This document shows, piece after piece, positions 1 to 8,843 of a stretch of DNA of 64,000 nt (its first letter is position 1; every line of letters begins with the position of its first letter). Position numbers and translations under genes: made by a program. This stretch comes from Croceicoccus gelatinilyticus (lineage in GTDB: Bacteria > Pseudomonadota > Alphaproteobacteria > Sphingomonadales > Sphingomonadaceae), in NCBI RefSeq assembly GCF_018398395.1, contig NZ_JAHCBF010000007.1, positions 62,001 through 126,000 on the forward strand, given 5' to 3'. The notes under the pieces are model-generated. The model was not told the DNA's origin, did no database searches, and worked only from the letters and a program-made list of their open reading frames with translations.

Positions 1-916
1 CCGGCTCAAGCGTGCTCCGCAGTGCAGCGATCTTGGCTTTGCCCTTGGCCCCCGCATCAATGCCGGCGGCCGCGTCGGAGAATCGACACTGGGCGTTCGC
101 CTGCTGACGGGTGAGGACTTGCCCGAGGTGCAGGACATTGCGTCCCGGCTCGACGGGTTGAACGAAGAACGCCGCGCGATCGAGGCGGAGGTTCAGGCAG
201 CGGCGGAAGAACAGCTTGCAGGCCAGCACAACCGATCGGTCCTCGTCCTGTCCGGTAAGGGCTGGCACCCGGGCGTCATCGGCATCGTTGCGGGGCGCAT
301 CAAGGAAAAGGCGGGCAAGCCCACCATTGTGATTGCCGTCGACGAGAACGGCGAAGGCAAGGGGTCGGGCCGTTCGCTTTCGGGCGTCGACCTTGGCGCT
401 GCCATCATCGCCGCGCGGGAACACGGCCTGCTGGCCAAGGGTGGCGGCCATGCCATGGCGGCAGGCCTGACGGTAGAGGAAAGCCGGATCGATGCGCTGG
501 CTGACTGGCTGGACAGCCAGCTTGCCCGCGACGTGGACCGCGCGCGTGCCTCACAGGCGACTATCGTTGATATTTCGGTCAGCCCGCGTGGGCTGCAACC
601 CGATCTTGTCGAATTGCTCGAATCGGCGGGCCCGTTCGGCGTGGGTTGGCCCGCGCCGCGCATTGCGGTCGGGCCAGTGAAGCTGGTGAAGGCAGATGTC
701 GTCGGCAATGGCCACGTCCGCCTGATCGCCGCCGGACAGGACGGCGCTCGCTTCAAGGGAATCGCTTTCCGTGCAGAGGAAAGCGATTTGGGTCAGGCCC
801 TGCTCCACGCTTCTCGCGGGCGTAGCCTGTGGCTTGTCGGGCGTCCCAAGATCGATGACTGGGGCTCTGTCCCTGCAGCAGAACTGCATGTCGAGGACGC
901 GGCTTTCGCGGATTGA
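1..916 (+). CDS. recJ: RecJ single-stranded-DNA exonuclease, C-terminal part (5' end outside window)
   Basis: The reading frame is open from base 2 to the TGA at 914-916, so the gene begins before the window. The first codons read FALGPRINAGGRVGES, a conserved RecJ stretch at the end of the DHH region. The DHHA1 domain follows, with the GKGWHPGVIGIVAGR and KGGGHAMAAG motifs typical of RecJ nucleic-acid binding, and then the C-terminal OB-like part. RecJ degrades single-stranded DNA 5' to 3' in RecFOR recombination, mismatch repair and base-excision repair, in the cytoplasm. Roughly the last 305 residues are visible. No frameshift is seen. Confidence 0.95.
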   Translation, partial: RLKRAPQCSDLGFALGPRINAGGRVGESTLGVRLLTGEDLPEVQDIASRLDGLNEERRAIEAEVQAAAEEQLAGQHNRSVLVLSGKGWHPGVIGIVAGRIKEKAGKPTIVIAVDENGEGKGSGRSLSGVDLGAAIIAAREHGLLAKGGGHAMAAGLTVEESRIDALADWLDSQLARDVDRARASQATIVDISVSPRGLQPDLVELLESAGPFGVGWPAPRIAVGPVKLVKADVVGNGHVRLIAAGQDGARFKGIAFRAEESDLGQALLHASRGRSLWLVGRPKIDDWGSVPAAELHVEDAAFAD

Positions 917-971
917 GCGGCTTTGCCGACAAACATTTTTCGGTCCGCGCAATAAAAGTGCAAAAGGCCCC

Positions 972-1000
972 TTGACCGTCCGCGAATGCACTCGTAGATG
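972..1000 (+). promoter_or_regulatory. Sigma70-like promoter for the tRNA-Glu pair
   Basis: TTGACC at 972-977 and TAGATG at 995-1000 are separated by exactly 17 bases. A GC-rich discriminator, as expected for stable RNA genes, leads into the first tRNA at 1021. This is read from sequence only. Confidence 0.5.
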
Positions 1001-1020
1001 GCCGGCCTGCACCGCGACGT

Positions 1021-1095
1021 GGCCCCTTCGTCTAGCGGTTAGGACGCGGCCCTTTCACGGCTGAAACACGGGTTCGATTCCCGTAGGGGTCACCA
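1021..1095 (+). tRNA. tRNA-Glu (anticodon TTC), CCA encoded
   Basis: The acceptor strand GGCCCCT at 1021-1027 pairs with AGGGGTC at 1085-1091. The discriminator is A and the CCA is encoded at 1093-1095. The anticodon stem CGGCC/GGCTG closes a CTTTCAC loop, giving anticodon TTC. The T arm carries GGTTCGATTCC. It is the first of two tandem glutamate tRNAs. Confidence 0.95.
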
Positions 1096-1145
1096 CGCGG
1101 TGCAGTATTTGCCTTCCCGGCGCGGCGTTTGCCCCGGCATGGCAC

Positions 1146-1220
1146 GGCCCCTTCGTCTAGCGGTCAGGACGCGGCCCTCTCACGGCTGAAACACGGGTTC
1201 GATTCCCGTAGGGGTCACCA
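1146..1220 (+). tRNA. tRNA-Glu (anticodon CTC), CCA encoded
   Basis: This is nearly identical to the tRNA 50 bases upstream. The visible differences are in the D loop (GGTCAGG instead of GGTTAGG) and the anticodon loop, CTCTCAC, which gives anticodon CTC. It is probably co-transcribed with the TTC isoacceptor and arose by local duplication. Confidence 0.94.
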
Positions 1221-1234
1221 GTCTCCTCCTCCAC

Positions 1235-1252
1235 ATTACGGTTTTATGACAG
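1235..1252 (-). promoter_or_regulatory. PhoB-box-like site between tRNA-Glu and phoR, reverse orientation
   Basis: On the minus strand the sequence reads CTGTCAT-AAAA-CCGTAAT, two heptamers separated by four A's. The first heptamer matches the PhoB box (CTGTCAT-N4-CTGTCAT) in full and the second at 5 of 7 positions. It lies about 100 bases upstream of phoR but points away from it, so its function is uncertain. Confidence 0.5.
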
Positions 1253-1351
1253 TGGCGCGGCGCGTTTTGCCGCACTACAGCCTGTCGCCGTGACAAGTGG
1301 ATTCGTGATTCCCGCTGCCAGTATTTCGGCTCCGACCAACGTGCGAGGTGC

Positions 1352-2563
1352 ATGGTGAAACGCTCCATGCCCTGGGCCGGTCTCACGCTTGCCACGGCAG
1401 GCTCGATCGTCCTGCTGCTCGTCACTTACGATTTCCTCGTCAGCTTCGCGCTGTGGATCGTCTGGTGCGGCTCGCTGCTCGTCCTGCGCCCCGCGCCTGA
1501 GCGTGAACGTATGCGCGACGATGGCATGGCGATCACGCAGGACCGCATGCGCGAACTGATCGAACCGCTCAGCCTGCCTTACCTCGTCATGGAAAACCGC
1601 CGCATCGTGCTTGCCAACGGCGCGGCGCGCGAAGTGCTTGGCCCCCACGTCGTCGGGCAGGACGCCCGCGTCGCCTTGCGCCACCCGGAGGCAGTCCGCC
1701 TGCTCGAAAGCGACAAGGGCGGCGAAGCGATCGTTCGCGGCCTCACCGGCCCGCGCAGTGTCTGGGCCGTCTCCCTACGCCCCGTCGATGCCACCAAGAC
1801 GATGATCGAACTGGTAAACCGCACGGCCGAGGCCGACATCAGCCGGGCTCATACCGATTTCGTCGCCAACGCCAGCCACGAACTGCGCACGCCGCTCGCC
1901 TCCATTATCGGCTATGTCGAAACGCTGATCGACGCGGACGAGGAAGAGCAGGTCCGCCCTATGAAACCGGAGACGCGCAAACGTTTCCTTGAGACCATCG
2001 CACGCGAGGGCAAACGCCTGCAGGCTCTGGTCGAGGACTTGATGAGCCTGTCGCGTATCGAGGCGGAAAAGCACGACCTTCCCGCCACGGTGGTCGATTT
2101 CGGCACCAGCATGGAATCGCTGGTGTTCGGCATGCAATCGCTCCACGGCAAGGACCGTATCGTCTTCGAGCGCGCCGAAGTGCCAATGCCCGTCCGCGGA
2201 GACGAACAGCAGTTGCATCAGCTGGCCCGCAACCTGGTCGAAAACGGCCTCAAGTATGGATCGGACAGCGAACCGGTTCGCGTTTCGGTGCAGCGCCGGG
2301 ACGACATCTTCGAATTGAAGGTGACCGATAGCGGCGAAGGCATCGCGCCTGAGCACGTGCCGCACCTCACCCGCCGTTTCTATCGCACCGATCCGGGGCG
2401 TAGCCGTGCGGTCGGGGGTACGGGGCTTGGCCTTGCCATCGTGAAGCACATCGTCGAACGGCATCGCGGACGGATGGAAATCGACAGCAATGTGGGATTC
2501 GGCACCACGATCACGGTCCGATTCCCTCGCCATCGCCCGGCAGAGACTGTCGCGGCAGCTTAA
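1352..2563 (+). CDS. phoR: Phosphate-regulon sensor histidine kinase PhoR
   Basis: This is the membrane sensor kinase that phosphorylates PhoB when phosphate is scarce, under control of the Pst transporter and PhoU. The 403-residue protein has an N-terminal hydrophobic pair of helices (about residues 9-45). A PAS-like region (about 65-150) follows. The dimerisation box FVANASHELRTPL carries the phosphorylated His at about residue 176. A HATPase domain has an N-box (LARNLVENGLKYG) and G-box motifs (DSGEGI, GGTGLGLAIV). The ATG at 1352 has GAGG 6 bases upstream. The neighbourhood (porin, pst, phoU, phoB) fixes the identity. The kinase lies at the opposite end of the cluster from phoB rather than beside it. 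Confidence 0.92.
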   Translation: MVKRSMPWAGLTLATAGSIVLLLVTYDFLVSFALWIVWCGSLLVLRPAPERERMRDDGMAITQDRMRELIEPLSLPYLVMENRRIVLANGAAREVLGPHVVGQDARVALRHPEAVRLLESDKGGEAIVRGLTGPRSVWAVSLRPVDATKTMIELVNRTAEADISRAHTDFVANASHELRTPLASIIGYVETLIDADEEEQVRPMKPETRKRFLETIAREGKRLQALVEDLMSLSRIEAEKHDLPATVVDFGTSMESLVFGMQSLHGKDRIVFERAEVPMPVRGDEQQLHQLARNLVENGLKYGSDSEPVRVSVQRRDDIFELKVTDSGEGIAPEHVPHLTRRFYRTDPGRSRAVGGTGLGLAIVKHIVERHRGRMEIDSNVGFGTTITVRFPRHRPAETVAAA

Positions 2564-2639
2564 GTCGCGTAATTTTATTTCCCAAATATTACAGTGTTCG
2601 CCGGGATTATCCCGAGCGTAAAATGGCCTGCACGCTCTA

Positions 2640-2668
2640 CTGTAACAAAACCGTCATCTGCTGGTCAT
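2640..2668 (+). promoter_or_regulatory. PhoB box upstream of the porin, three half-sites
   Basis: CTGTAAC-AAAA-CCGTCAT at 2640-2657 is followed, after four more bases, by a third heptamer TGGTCAT at 2662-2668. This keeps the 11-base period of PhoB subunit binding. The site lies 50-78 bases upstream of the porin ATG. Confidence 0.75.
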
Positions 2669-2717
2669 AGAGGCGTCGCCGTTCGGACAGCGAACTGTCA
2701 GAAAGGCAAGAAACGTC

Positions 2718-4097
2718 ATGAGGATCCACCAGGTTTCGCTGATCGCCGTTGCCGCGGCGACCGCAGTCTCCTCCCCCGCCTATGCGCAGGATGCATCGAC
2801 CGTTCAGGCCGAGATCGAGGCCATGCGCGCGCAGATGCAGGCAATGGCTGCTCGTATCGACGCTCTCGAGGATCAACTCGAAGTCGCCGAAGCCAAGGCC
2901 GATGCCGCAACCACTGCAGCCACGGCTGCGGCGGAGACTTCCGGCACGGCCCTTGCCGCTGCCAATGAAGCGAAGAGCGACACCAAGGTTTCCTGGAAGG
3001 GCGCCCCGCTGATCGAGGGCAAGGGTGGCTGGAGCTTCAAGCCCCGTGGCCGCATGAATTACGACGTTGGCTTTACCAATGCGCCGGAAATCGATGGCCG
3101 CGAAGACGGCTTCGGCAGCGAGGCACGCCGCGTCCGTCTGGGCGTCGAAGGCGATATTCCGGGCGGCTTCGGCTACAAGTTCGAAGCGGACTTCGCCGGC
3201 AACGAGGTGGAAATTGCCGATGCGACGATCACCTACGAAGACGGCGGCCTGAAGATCGCGGCCGGCCAGCAGAACAACTTCCAGTCGATGGAAGAGCTGA
3301 CCAGCAGCCGCTTCACTTCCTTTATCGAACGCGCCGCTTTCACCGATGCGTTCGGCTTCCAGCGCCGCGTCGGCCTTTCGGCTGCAGTCGCGGCGGGCGA
3401 CGTCATCGTTCAGGGCGGCCTGTTCACTGACAACATGGAAGAACTTTCGAACAAGCAGTGGGGCGCAGATGGCCGCGTCGTCTTCATGCCGAAGATGGGC
3501 AACACCCAGCTGCACCTCGGCGGTTCGCTGCACTACACCGAACTGGATAACGACAACCTGACGGTTCGCTATCGCCAGCGCCCGCTCGTCCACTTTACCA
3601 GCAACCGTTACATCGACACCGGCGCGTTCCTTGCCACTTCGGAAACCGGTTATGGTCTGGAAGCAGCCGCCATCAACGGCCCGTTCCACTTTGCAGGTGA
3701 AGCTTTCTGGCAGAAGTCGGATCGTCCCGGCCTTGCCAACCCGACGTTCTTCGGCGGGTCGGCCGAAGTGGGCTACTTCCTGACCGGCGGAGACAGCCGC
3801 GGTTACAAGAAGGGCGTGTTCGATCGCGTGAAGCCGGCAAACCCGGTCGACAAGGGCGGCATGGGCGCACTGCAGGTCAACTTCCGCTATGATCGCCTTG
3901 ATCTCAACGATGCGTCGATCATGGGCGGTACGCAGGACAGCTATCAGGCTTCGCTGATCTGGACGCCGACCAACTACACTCGCCTCATGCTGAACTACGG
4001 CCGGATGGAATACACCGATGCAGCCGTCGTCGCAGCAGGTGGCGACACGTCCTACGGTGTCGATGCGGTCGGCGTGCGCGCCCAGATCGACTTCTGA
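2718..4097 (+). CDS. Phosphate-selective porin, OprO/OprP family
   Basis: This is an outer-membrane beta-barrel of 459 residues, expected to take up phosphate under starvation. A signal peptide ends at about residue 23 (SSPAYA-Q). Residues 28-65 form an Ala/Glu-rich coiled coil (VQAEIEAMRAQMQAM) typical of porins of this family. The barrel contains phrases such as WKGAPLIEGKGGWSFKPRGR and ends in a terminal aromatic residue (QIDF). It sits between phoR and pstS with its own PhoB box and AAGG spaced before the ATG. The substrate is inferred from family and context; polyphosphate cannot be excluded. Confidence 0.88.
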   Translation: MRIHQVSLIAVAAATAVSSPAYAQDASTVQAEIEAMRAQMQAMAARIDALEDQLEVAEAKADAATTAATAAAETSGTALAAANEAKSDTKVSWKGAPLIEGKGGWSFKPRGRMNYDVGFTNAPEIDGREDGFGSEARRVRLGVEGDIPGGFGYKFEADFAGNEVEIADATITYEDGGLKIAAGQQNNFQSMEELTSSRFTSFIERAAFTDAFGFQRRVGLSAAVAAGDVIVQGGLFTDNMEELSNKQWGADGRVVFMPKMGNTQLHLGGSLHYTELDNDNLTVRYRQRPLVHFTSNRYIDTGAFLATSETGYGLEAAAINGPFHFAGEAFWQKSDRPGLANPTFFGGSAEVGYFLTGGDSRGYKKGVFDRVKPANPVDKGGMGALQVNFRYDRLDLNDASIMGGTQDSYQASLIWTPTNYTRLMLNYGRMEYTDAAVVAAGGDTSYGVDAVGVRAQIDF

Positions 4098-4187
4098 TCA
4101 CCCGGACTTGTTCACAGGCCAACGACCAGATCGAACCATCCCATTGATCTAAATAGGTTTTCAAATTTTTGACCGGGCGACGCGTGG

Positions 4188-4205
4188 CTGTCATATCAGT
4201 GTCAC
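4188..4205 (+). promoter_or_regulatory. PhoB box upstream of pstS
   Basis: CTGTCAT-ATCA-GTGTCAC has a perfect first heptamer and a 5/7 second heptamer with the standard 4-base spacer. It lies 52 bases upstream of the pstS ATG and is expected to drive pstSCAB-phoU. Confidence 0.82.
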
Positions 4206-4256
4206 GACAGGTCCATAGAGCGCCCGGCAAGAATTCACGAAGAAGGAAAGCATTCC

Positions 4257-5300
4257 ATGCGCTTCACCAAGACAATCGTCATCGCCGCTGTTTCCAGCCT
4301 CGCCCTCGCGGCTTGCGGCGGCCAGCAGGCTTCCACCCGAGATCAGGTCAAGGCCGTCGGTTCGTCGACCGTCTATCCCTTCGCCAAGGCCGCTGCGGAG
4401 GAATTCGCCCGCAGCTACGCCGGCCAGTACAAGTCGCCGATCATCGAATCGACCGGCACCGGCGGCGGCATGAAGCTGTTCTGCGGCGGTGTCGGCGTAG
4501 AACACCCCGACATGGTCAATGCCTCGCGCCGCATGAAGGCGAGCGAGCTTGAAACCTGCACGGCCAACGGCGTCACGGAAGTGATGGAAATCGAAGTCGG
4601 CAAGGACGGCATCGCCGTTGCCGAATCGCTCGAAGGGCCGACCTTCGGCCTGACGACCGCGCAGCTTTACGAAGCGATCGCGGCAGAGCCCTATGGCCAG
4701 CCCAACACGGCCAAGAACTGGTCGGACATCGATCCCTCGCTCCCGAACGAGCCGATCCTCGTTTACGGCCCGCCGGCAACGTCGGGCACGCGCGATGCGC
4801 TGGCCGAACTGATCATGACCGAAGGTTGCAAGACCGATTCGGCAACCGCAGCGCTGAAGGAAACCGACGAAGAACGCTTCGAAGCGATCTGCACCGAAGT
4901 CCGCAACGACGGCGCCTATGTCGAGCAGGGTGAAAACGACAACCTGATCGTCCAGAAGCTTGCTTCGAACCCGGAAGCCATCGGCATCTTCGGCTATTCC
5001 TTCCTTGAAGAAAACGCCGACAAGCTGCGCGGTCTGGCCATCAACGGTGTTGAGCCGACCTACGACAACATCGCCTCGAACACCTACCCCGGTGCCCGTG
5101 CGCTTTATGTCTACGTCAAGAAGCAGCACCTCGACGCCGTCCCCGGCCTGCGCGAGTACCTCTCGACTTGGGTCGAGAATTGGGGCAAGGGCGGCCTGTT
5201 CACCAGCAAGGGCATGATCGCCTCGACCGACGAGGTGCAGTCCGCTAACGCCGATGTCGTGACGAACATGACGCTCGTTGACGCCTCGAAACTGAAATAG
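4257..5300 (+). CDS. pstS: Phosphate ABC transporter substrate-binding protein PstS
   Basis: This is the periplasmic phosphate receptor of the high-affinity Pst importer. It has 347 residues. The N-terminus has a lipoprotein-like signal ending LALAAC at residue 19, so it is probably membrane-anchored. The mature part begins KAVGSSTVYPFAKAAAE and contains IIESTGTGGGMKLFC and PATSGTRDALAEL, the Ser/Thr-rich loops that hold phosphate in this family. It is the first gene of pstSCAB-phoU, 24 bases before pstC, with a PhoB box upstream. Confidence 0.95.
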   Translation: MRFTKTIVIAAVSSLALAACGGQQASTRDQVKAVGSSTVYPFAKAAAEEFARSYAGQYKSPIIESTGTGGGMKLFCGGVGVEHPDMVNASRRMKASELETCTANGVTEVMEIEVGKDGIAVAESLEGPTFGLTTAQLYEAIAAEPYGQPNTAKNWSDIDPSLPNEPILVYGPPATSGTRDALAELIMTEGCKTDSATAALKETDEERFEAICTEVRNDGAYVEQGENDNLIVQKLASNPEAIGIFGYSFLEENADKLRGLAINGVEPTYDNIASNTYPGARALYVYVKKQHLDAVPGLREYLSTWVENWGKGGLFTSKGMIASTDEVQSANADVVTNMTLVDASKLK

Positions 5301-5324
5301 TCCGGACCTAAAAAGTCAGGGAAT

Positions 5325-6707
5325 ATGTCGCCAGCCATTTTTGTACTCGTTGCCATCGGACTGGGATTAGTCGGATGGCTGGCCGCAAGGTCGCGCGCCT
5401 GGGCTTTCGCCTCGAATGAAGGCGCGCGCCTTCACTCCCTGCCGAACTATCACGGCTGGTACGTTGCCATGTGGGCGTTCGTACCGGCCGTCATATTCGC
5501 TCTTGTCTGGAATGCGGTAAGCCCGAACCTCGTGATGCAGGCGGTGCTTTCCGATCCTGCGGCAGCGAAGCTTCCCGAATTCGGCATCACCCGCGATACC
5601 GTGTTGGCAGAGGCGATGGCCGTTGCCAGCGGCAGTGCACAGGGCGTGTTCAATCCGCTTGCCCGCGAACTCGTTGAACCCGCTCGCAACGCGATGCGAC
5701 TTTACAGCATCATCGGCCTTGTCGTGACGGTGCTTGTCGGATTTGCCGCCGGCGTCTTCGCATTTACGCGTTTGCGCCCCGACTTCACGGCCCGCACCCG
5801 CGTTGAACGCGGCGTCATGCTGGGCCTTCTGGTCGCATCGCTCGTCGCGATCCTGACCACCTTCGGCATCGTCGCCTCACTTCTGTTCGAGACGATCCGC
5901 TTCTTTGGCATGGTCAATCCGATCGACTTCCTGTTCGGCACGCAATGGTCGCCGAACCCGATGGGTGACCCCGCTTTCACCAACAGCGAAGATTACGGCG
6001 CCCTGCCCCTGTTCTGGGGCACGATCTACATCGGCGCGATTATCGCCATGATCGTCGCGATCCCGCTTGGTCTGATGAGCGCGGTATACCTCACCCAGTA
6101 TGCGAACCCCACGTTCCGCAAGTGGATGAAGCCGATCCTCGAGATTCTCGCCGGTGTCCCGACCGTCGTCTACGGCTACTTCGCCGCACTGACCGTTGCG
6201 CCCTTCATCCGCGACGTCGCCCGCTCGGTCGGCATCGCCAGCGCGTCGAGCGAGAGCGCGATCGCGGCAGGCCTTGTCATGGGCGTGATGATCATTCCGT
6301 TCGTGTCCTCGATGGCAGACGACTCCATCGCCGCCGTGCCTTCCGCCATGCGCGACGGCAGCCTTGCGATGGGTGCGACCAAGTCGGAAACGATCCGCAA
6401 GGTCCTGATCCCCGCAGCCCTGCCCGGTATCGTTGCAGGCGTCATGCTGGCGATCAGCCGCGCTATCGGCGAAACGATGATCGTCGTCATGGCCGCGGGT
6501 GCTGCGGCGAACCTGACGGGCAACCCGTTCGAGAGCATGACCACGGTGACTTACCAGATCGTCGCCATGCTGACTGGCGAAGGCAGCTTCGACCATCCCG
6601 CAACGCTTTCCGCGTTCGCGCTGGGCATGGTGCTGTTCATCGTCACTCTCGCCCTGAACTTTTTCGCCCTGCGCGTCGTAAAACGCTACCGCGAAGCCTA
6701 CGAGTAA
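5325..6707 (+). CDS. pstC: Phosphate ABC transporter permease PstC
   Basis: This is one of the two inner-membrane channel subunits of the Pst importer. At 460 residues it is much longer than the roughly 320-residue enterobacterial form. The N-terminal half holds extra hydrophobic segments (about 1-20, 45-65, 125-150 and 165-190). The binding-protein-dependent permease domain follows, with the EAA-loop region around MRDGSLAMGATKSETIRKVLIPAALPGI. It lies 4 bases before pstA. The long form paired with a long PstA is a known alphaproteobacterial pattern. Confidence 0.93.
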   Translation: MSPAIFVLVAIGLGLVGWLAARSRAWAFASNEGARLHSLPNYHGWYVAMWAFVPAVIFALVWNAVSPNLVMQAVLSDPAAAKLPEFGITRDTVLAEAMAVASGSAQGVFNPLARELVEPARNAMRLYSIIGLVVTVLVGFAAGVFAFTRLRPDFTARTRVERGVMLGLLVASLVAILTTFGIVASLLFETIRFFGMVNPIDFLFGTQWSPNPMGDPAFTNSEDYGALPLFWGTIYIGAIIAMIVAIPLGLMSAVYLTQYANPTFRKWMKPILEILAGVPTVVYGYFAALTVAPFIRDVARSVGIASASSESAIAAGLVMGVMIIPFVSSMADDSIAAVPSAMRDGSLAMGATKSETIRKVLIPAALPGIVAGVMLAISRAIGETMIVVMAAGAAANLTGNPFESMTTVTYQIVAMLTGEGSFDHPATLSAFALGMVLFIVTLALNFFALRVVKRYREAYE

Positions 6708-6711
6708 GATC

Positions 6712-7995
6712 ATGAGCGAAGCGATATCCAACGGTTCGGCAGAAGACGCCGACCTCGCCCGCAAGGCCCGTAACGAGCGCCTCGCATCGCGCATTCAAAA
6801 GCGCTACGCGGCCGAACGCCGGTTCAAGCTTCTGGCGCTTTCCTCTGTCCTGTTTTCGGCGCTCGTGCTGGCGTTCCTGCTGGTGACGATGACAGCCAAT
6901 GGCCTTGCCGGCTTTACCCGCGCTGAGATGAAGGTGCCGGTCGACTTTGGCGGCGCTGGGCTGACCGTTTCGCAGGATCGCCTGTCGCAGCCCGGTGCGC
7001 TCGGTGCGCTCGAAAACGCGGGGCTTCCCGACGTTCTCCAGTTCGCGGCGAGCGAGGCCTATGACCCCGAAGCAGCAGAGCAACTGGGTGCCAGTGCATG
7101 GCGCGATCTTGCTTCGCAGCTGATTTCCAATCCGTCGATGCTGGCCGAAGACACCGTCGTCTCGGTACCGGTAAGCGAAGACCTGGCTGCGGCATTTCGC
7201 GGTGAAGGTGCCGCCGGACTTCAGACGCTGGCCCGCGATCTCGAATCGCAAGGTGCGCTCGACCGCGCGTTCGACTGGGGTTTCCTGGCGCGCGCCGACG
7301 CGACCGACCCGCAGGAAGCGGGCATCTGGGGCGCGCTCAAGGGTTCGCTGCTGACGATGATCATCACGCTCGCCCTCGCCTTCCCGATCGGCGTGCTGGC
7401 TGCGGTCTATCTTGAAGAGTATGCGCCCAAGAACAAGTGGACCGACATCATCGAGGTGTCGATCAACAACCTCGCAGCGGTCCCCTCGATCATCTTCGGT
7501 CTGCTCGGCCTCGCGGTGTTCCTTGCGATCTTCCCGAACTATCGCTCGGCCCCGCTCATCGGCGGCATGACGCTGGCCTTGATGACGATGCCGGTCATCG
7601 TGATTTCGGGCCGTAACGCGATCAAGTCGGTCCCTCCCTCGATCCGTGACGGTGCACTGGCTGTAGGCGCCTCGCCGGTGCAGGTCGTGTTCCACCACGT
7701 CCTGCCGCTTGCCCTGCCCGGTATCCTGACCGGCACAATCATCGGCATGGCCCGCGCCCTTGGCGAAACCGCGCCGCTTCTGATGATCGGCATGCGCGCC
7801 TTCGTCGCCACTCCGCCCGACGGTTTCACTTCCCCGTCGAGCGTACTTCCCGTCCAGATCTTCCTCTGGTCGGACGAAATCGACCGCGGCTTCGTCGAAA
7901 GGACCAGTGCCGCGATTATCGTGCTATTGCTGTTCCTGCTGGTCATGAACGGCCTTGCCATCTATCTGCGCAATCGGTTCGAAAGGCGCTGGTAA
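6712..7995 (+). CDS. pstA: Phosphate ABC transporter permease PstA
   Basis: This is the second channel subunit of the Pst importer, 427 residues. A charged N-terminal region precedes the first membrane helix (about 45-65), then comes a periplasmic insertion of roughly 150 residues, then the permease domain from about residue 205. The EAA-loop motif reads IRDGALAVGASPVQVVFHHVLPLALPGI, with the RALGETAPLLMIG motif of PstA after it. Only three bases separate it from pstB, so translation is probably coupled. Confidence 0.93.
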   Translation: MSEAISNGSAEDADLARKARNERLASRIQKRYAAERRFKLLALSSVLFSALVLAFLLVTMTANGLAGFTRAEMKVPVDFGGAGLTVSQDRLSQPGALGALENAGLPDVLQFAASEAYDPEAAEQLGASAWRDLASQLISNPSMLAEDTVVSVPVSEDLAAAFRGEGAAGLQTLARDLESQGALDRAFDWGFLARADATDPQEAGIWGALKGSLLTMIITLALAFPIGVLAAVYLEEYAPKNKWTDIIEVSINNLAAVPSIIFGLLGLAVFLAIFPNYRSAPLIGGMTLALMTMPVIVISGRNAIKSVPPSIRDGALAVGASPVQVVFHHVLPLALPGILTGTIIGMARALGETAPLLMIGMRAFVATPPDGFTSPSSVLPVQIFLWSDEIDRGFVERTSAAIIVLLLFLLVMNGLAIYLRNRFERRW

Positions 7996-7998
7996 AGG

Positions 7999-8811
7999 AT
8001 GAAGATGAATAACCCTGAGCTAGAGGGACAGGTCGCTGGCTTCAGCGATGCCGGTCCTGCGAAGATCAGCGCCAACAAGGTGTCGGTGTTCTACGGTGAG
8101 AAGAAGGCGATCGACGAAGTGTCGATCGACATTCACACCAAGTACGTGACCGCCTTCATCGGCCCGTCGGGCTGCGGCAAGTCGACGTTCCTGCGCACGC
8201 TGAATCGCATGAACGACACGATCCCCAGTGCTCGCGTCGATGGCGAAATCCTGCTGGATGGCGAGGATATCTACCGTTCGAAGATGGACGTGGTGCAGCT
8301 GCGCGCGCGTGTCGGCATGGTCTTCCAGAAGCCGAACCCGTTCCCGAAGTCGATCTACGACAACATCGCCTATGGCCCCAAGATCCACGGCCTCGCAGAA
8401 TCGAAGAGCGACCTTGACGGCATCGTCGAACAGTCGCTGCAGCGCGCCGGTCTTTGGGATGAGGTGAAGGACCGCCTGTCGGATTCCGGCACCGCGCTTT
8501 CGGGCGGCCAGCAGCAGCGCCTGTGCATCGCACGCGCCATTGCGGTCGATCCCGAAGTGATCCTGATGGACGAGCCCTGTTCGGCGCTCGACCCCATCGC
8601 GACCGCGCGTATCGAGGAACTGATCGACGAGTTGCGCGGGCGCTATGCCATCGTGATCGTCACCCACTCGATGCAGCAGGCCGCCCGCGTTTCGCAGCGG
8701 ACCGCGTTTTTCCACCTCGGAAATCTCGTCGAGTATGGTCGCACCAGTGACATATTCACGAATCCGCGCGAAGAACGGACCAAGGATTACATCACCGGTC
8801 GCTACGGCTGA
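7999..8811 (+). CDS. pstB: Phosphate ABC transporter ATP-binding protein PstB
   Basis: This is the ATPase that powers phosphate import. The 270-residue protein has Walker [10 protein letters not shown] at residues 55-63, the signature LSGGQ at 167-171, Walker B with [13 protein letters not shown] at about 188-200, and the switch His in VTHSM. The conserved PstB Q-loop VFQKPNPFP is present. It sits between pstA and phoU. Confidence 0.96.
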   Translation: MKMNNPELEGQVAGFSDAGPAKISANKVSVFYGEKKAIDEVSIDIHTKYVTAFIGPSGCGKSTFLRTLNRMNDTIPSARVDGEILLDGEDIYRSKMDVVQLRARVGMVFQKPNPFPKSIYDNIAYGPKIHGLAESKSDLDGIVEQSLQRAGLWDEVKDRLSDSGTALSGGQQQRLCIARAIAVDPEVILMDEPCSALDPIATARIEELIDELRGRYAIVIVTHSMQQAARVSQRTAFFHLGNLVEYGRTSDIFTNPREERTKDYITGRYG

Positions 8812-8843
8812 TCGGGCGATACGAGAGAGATAAGTCAGGCACC

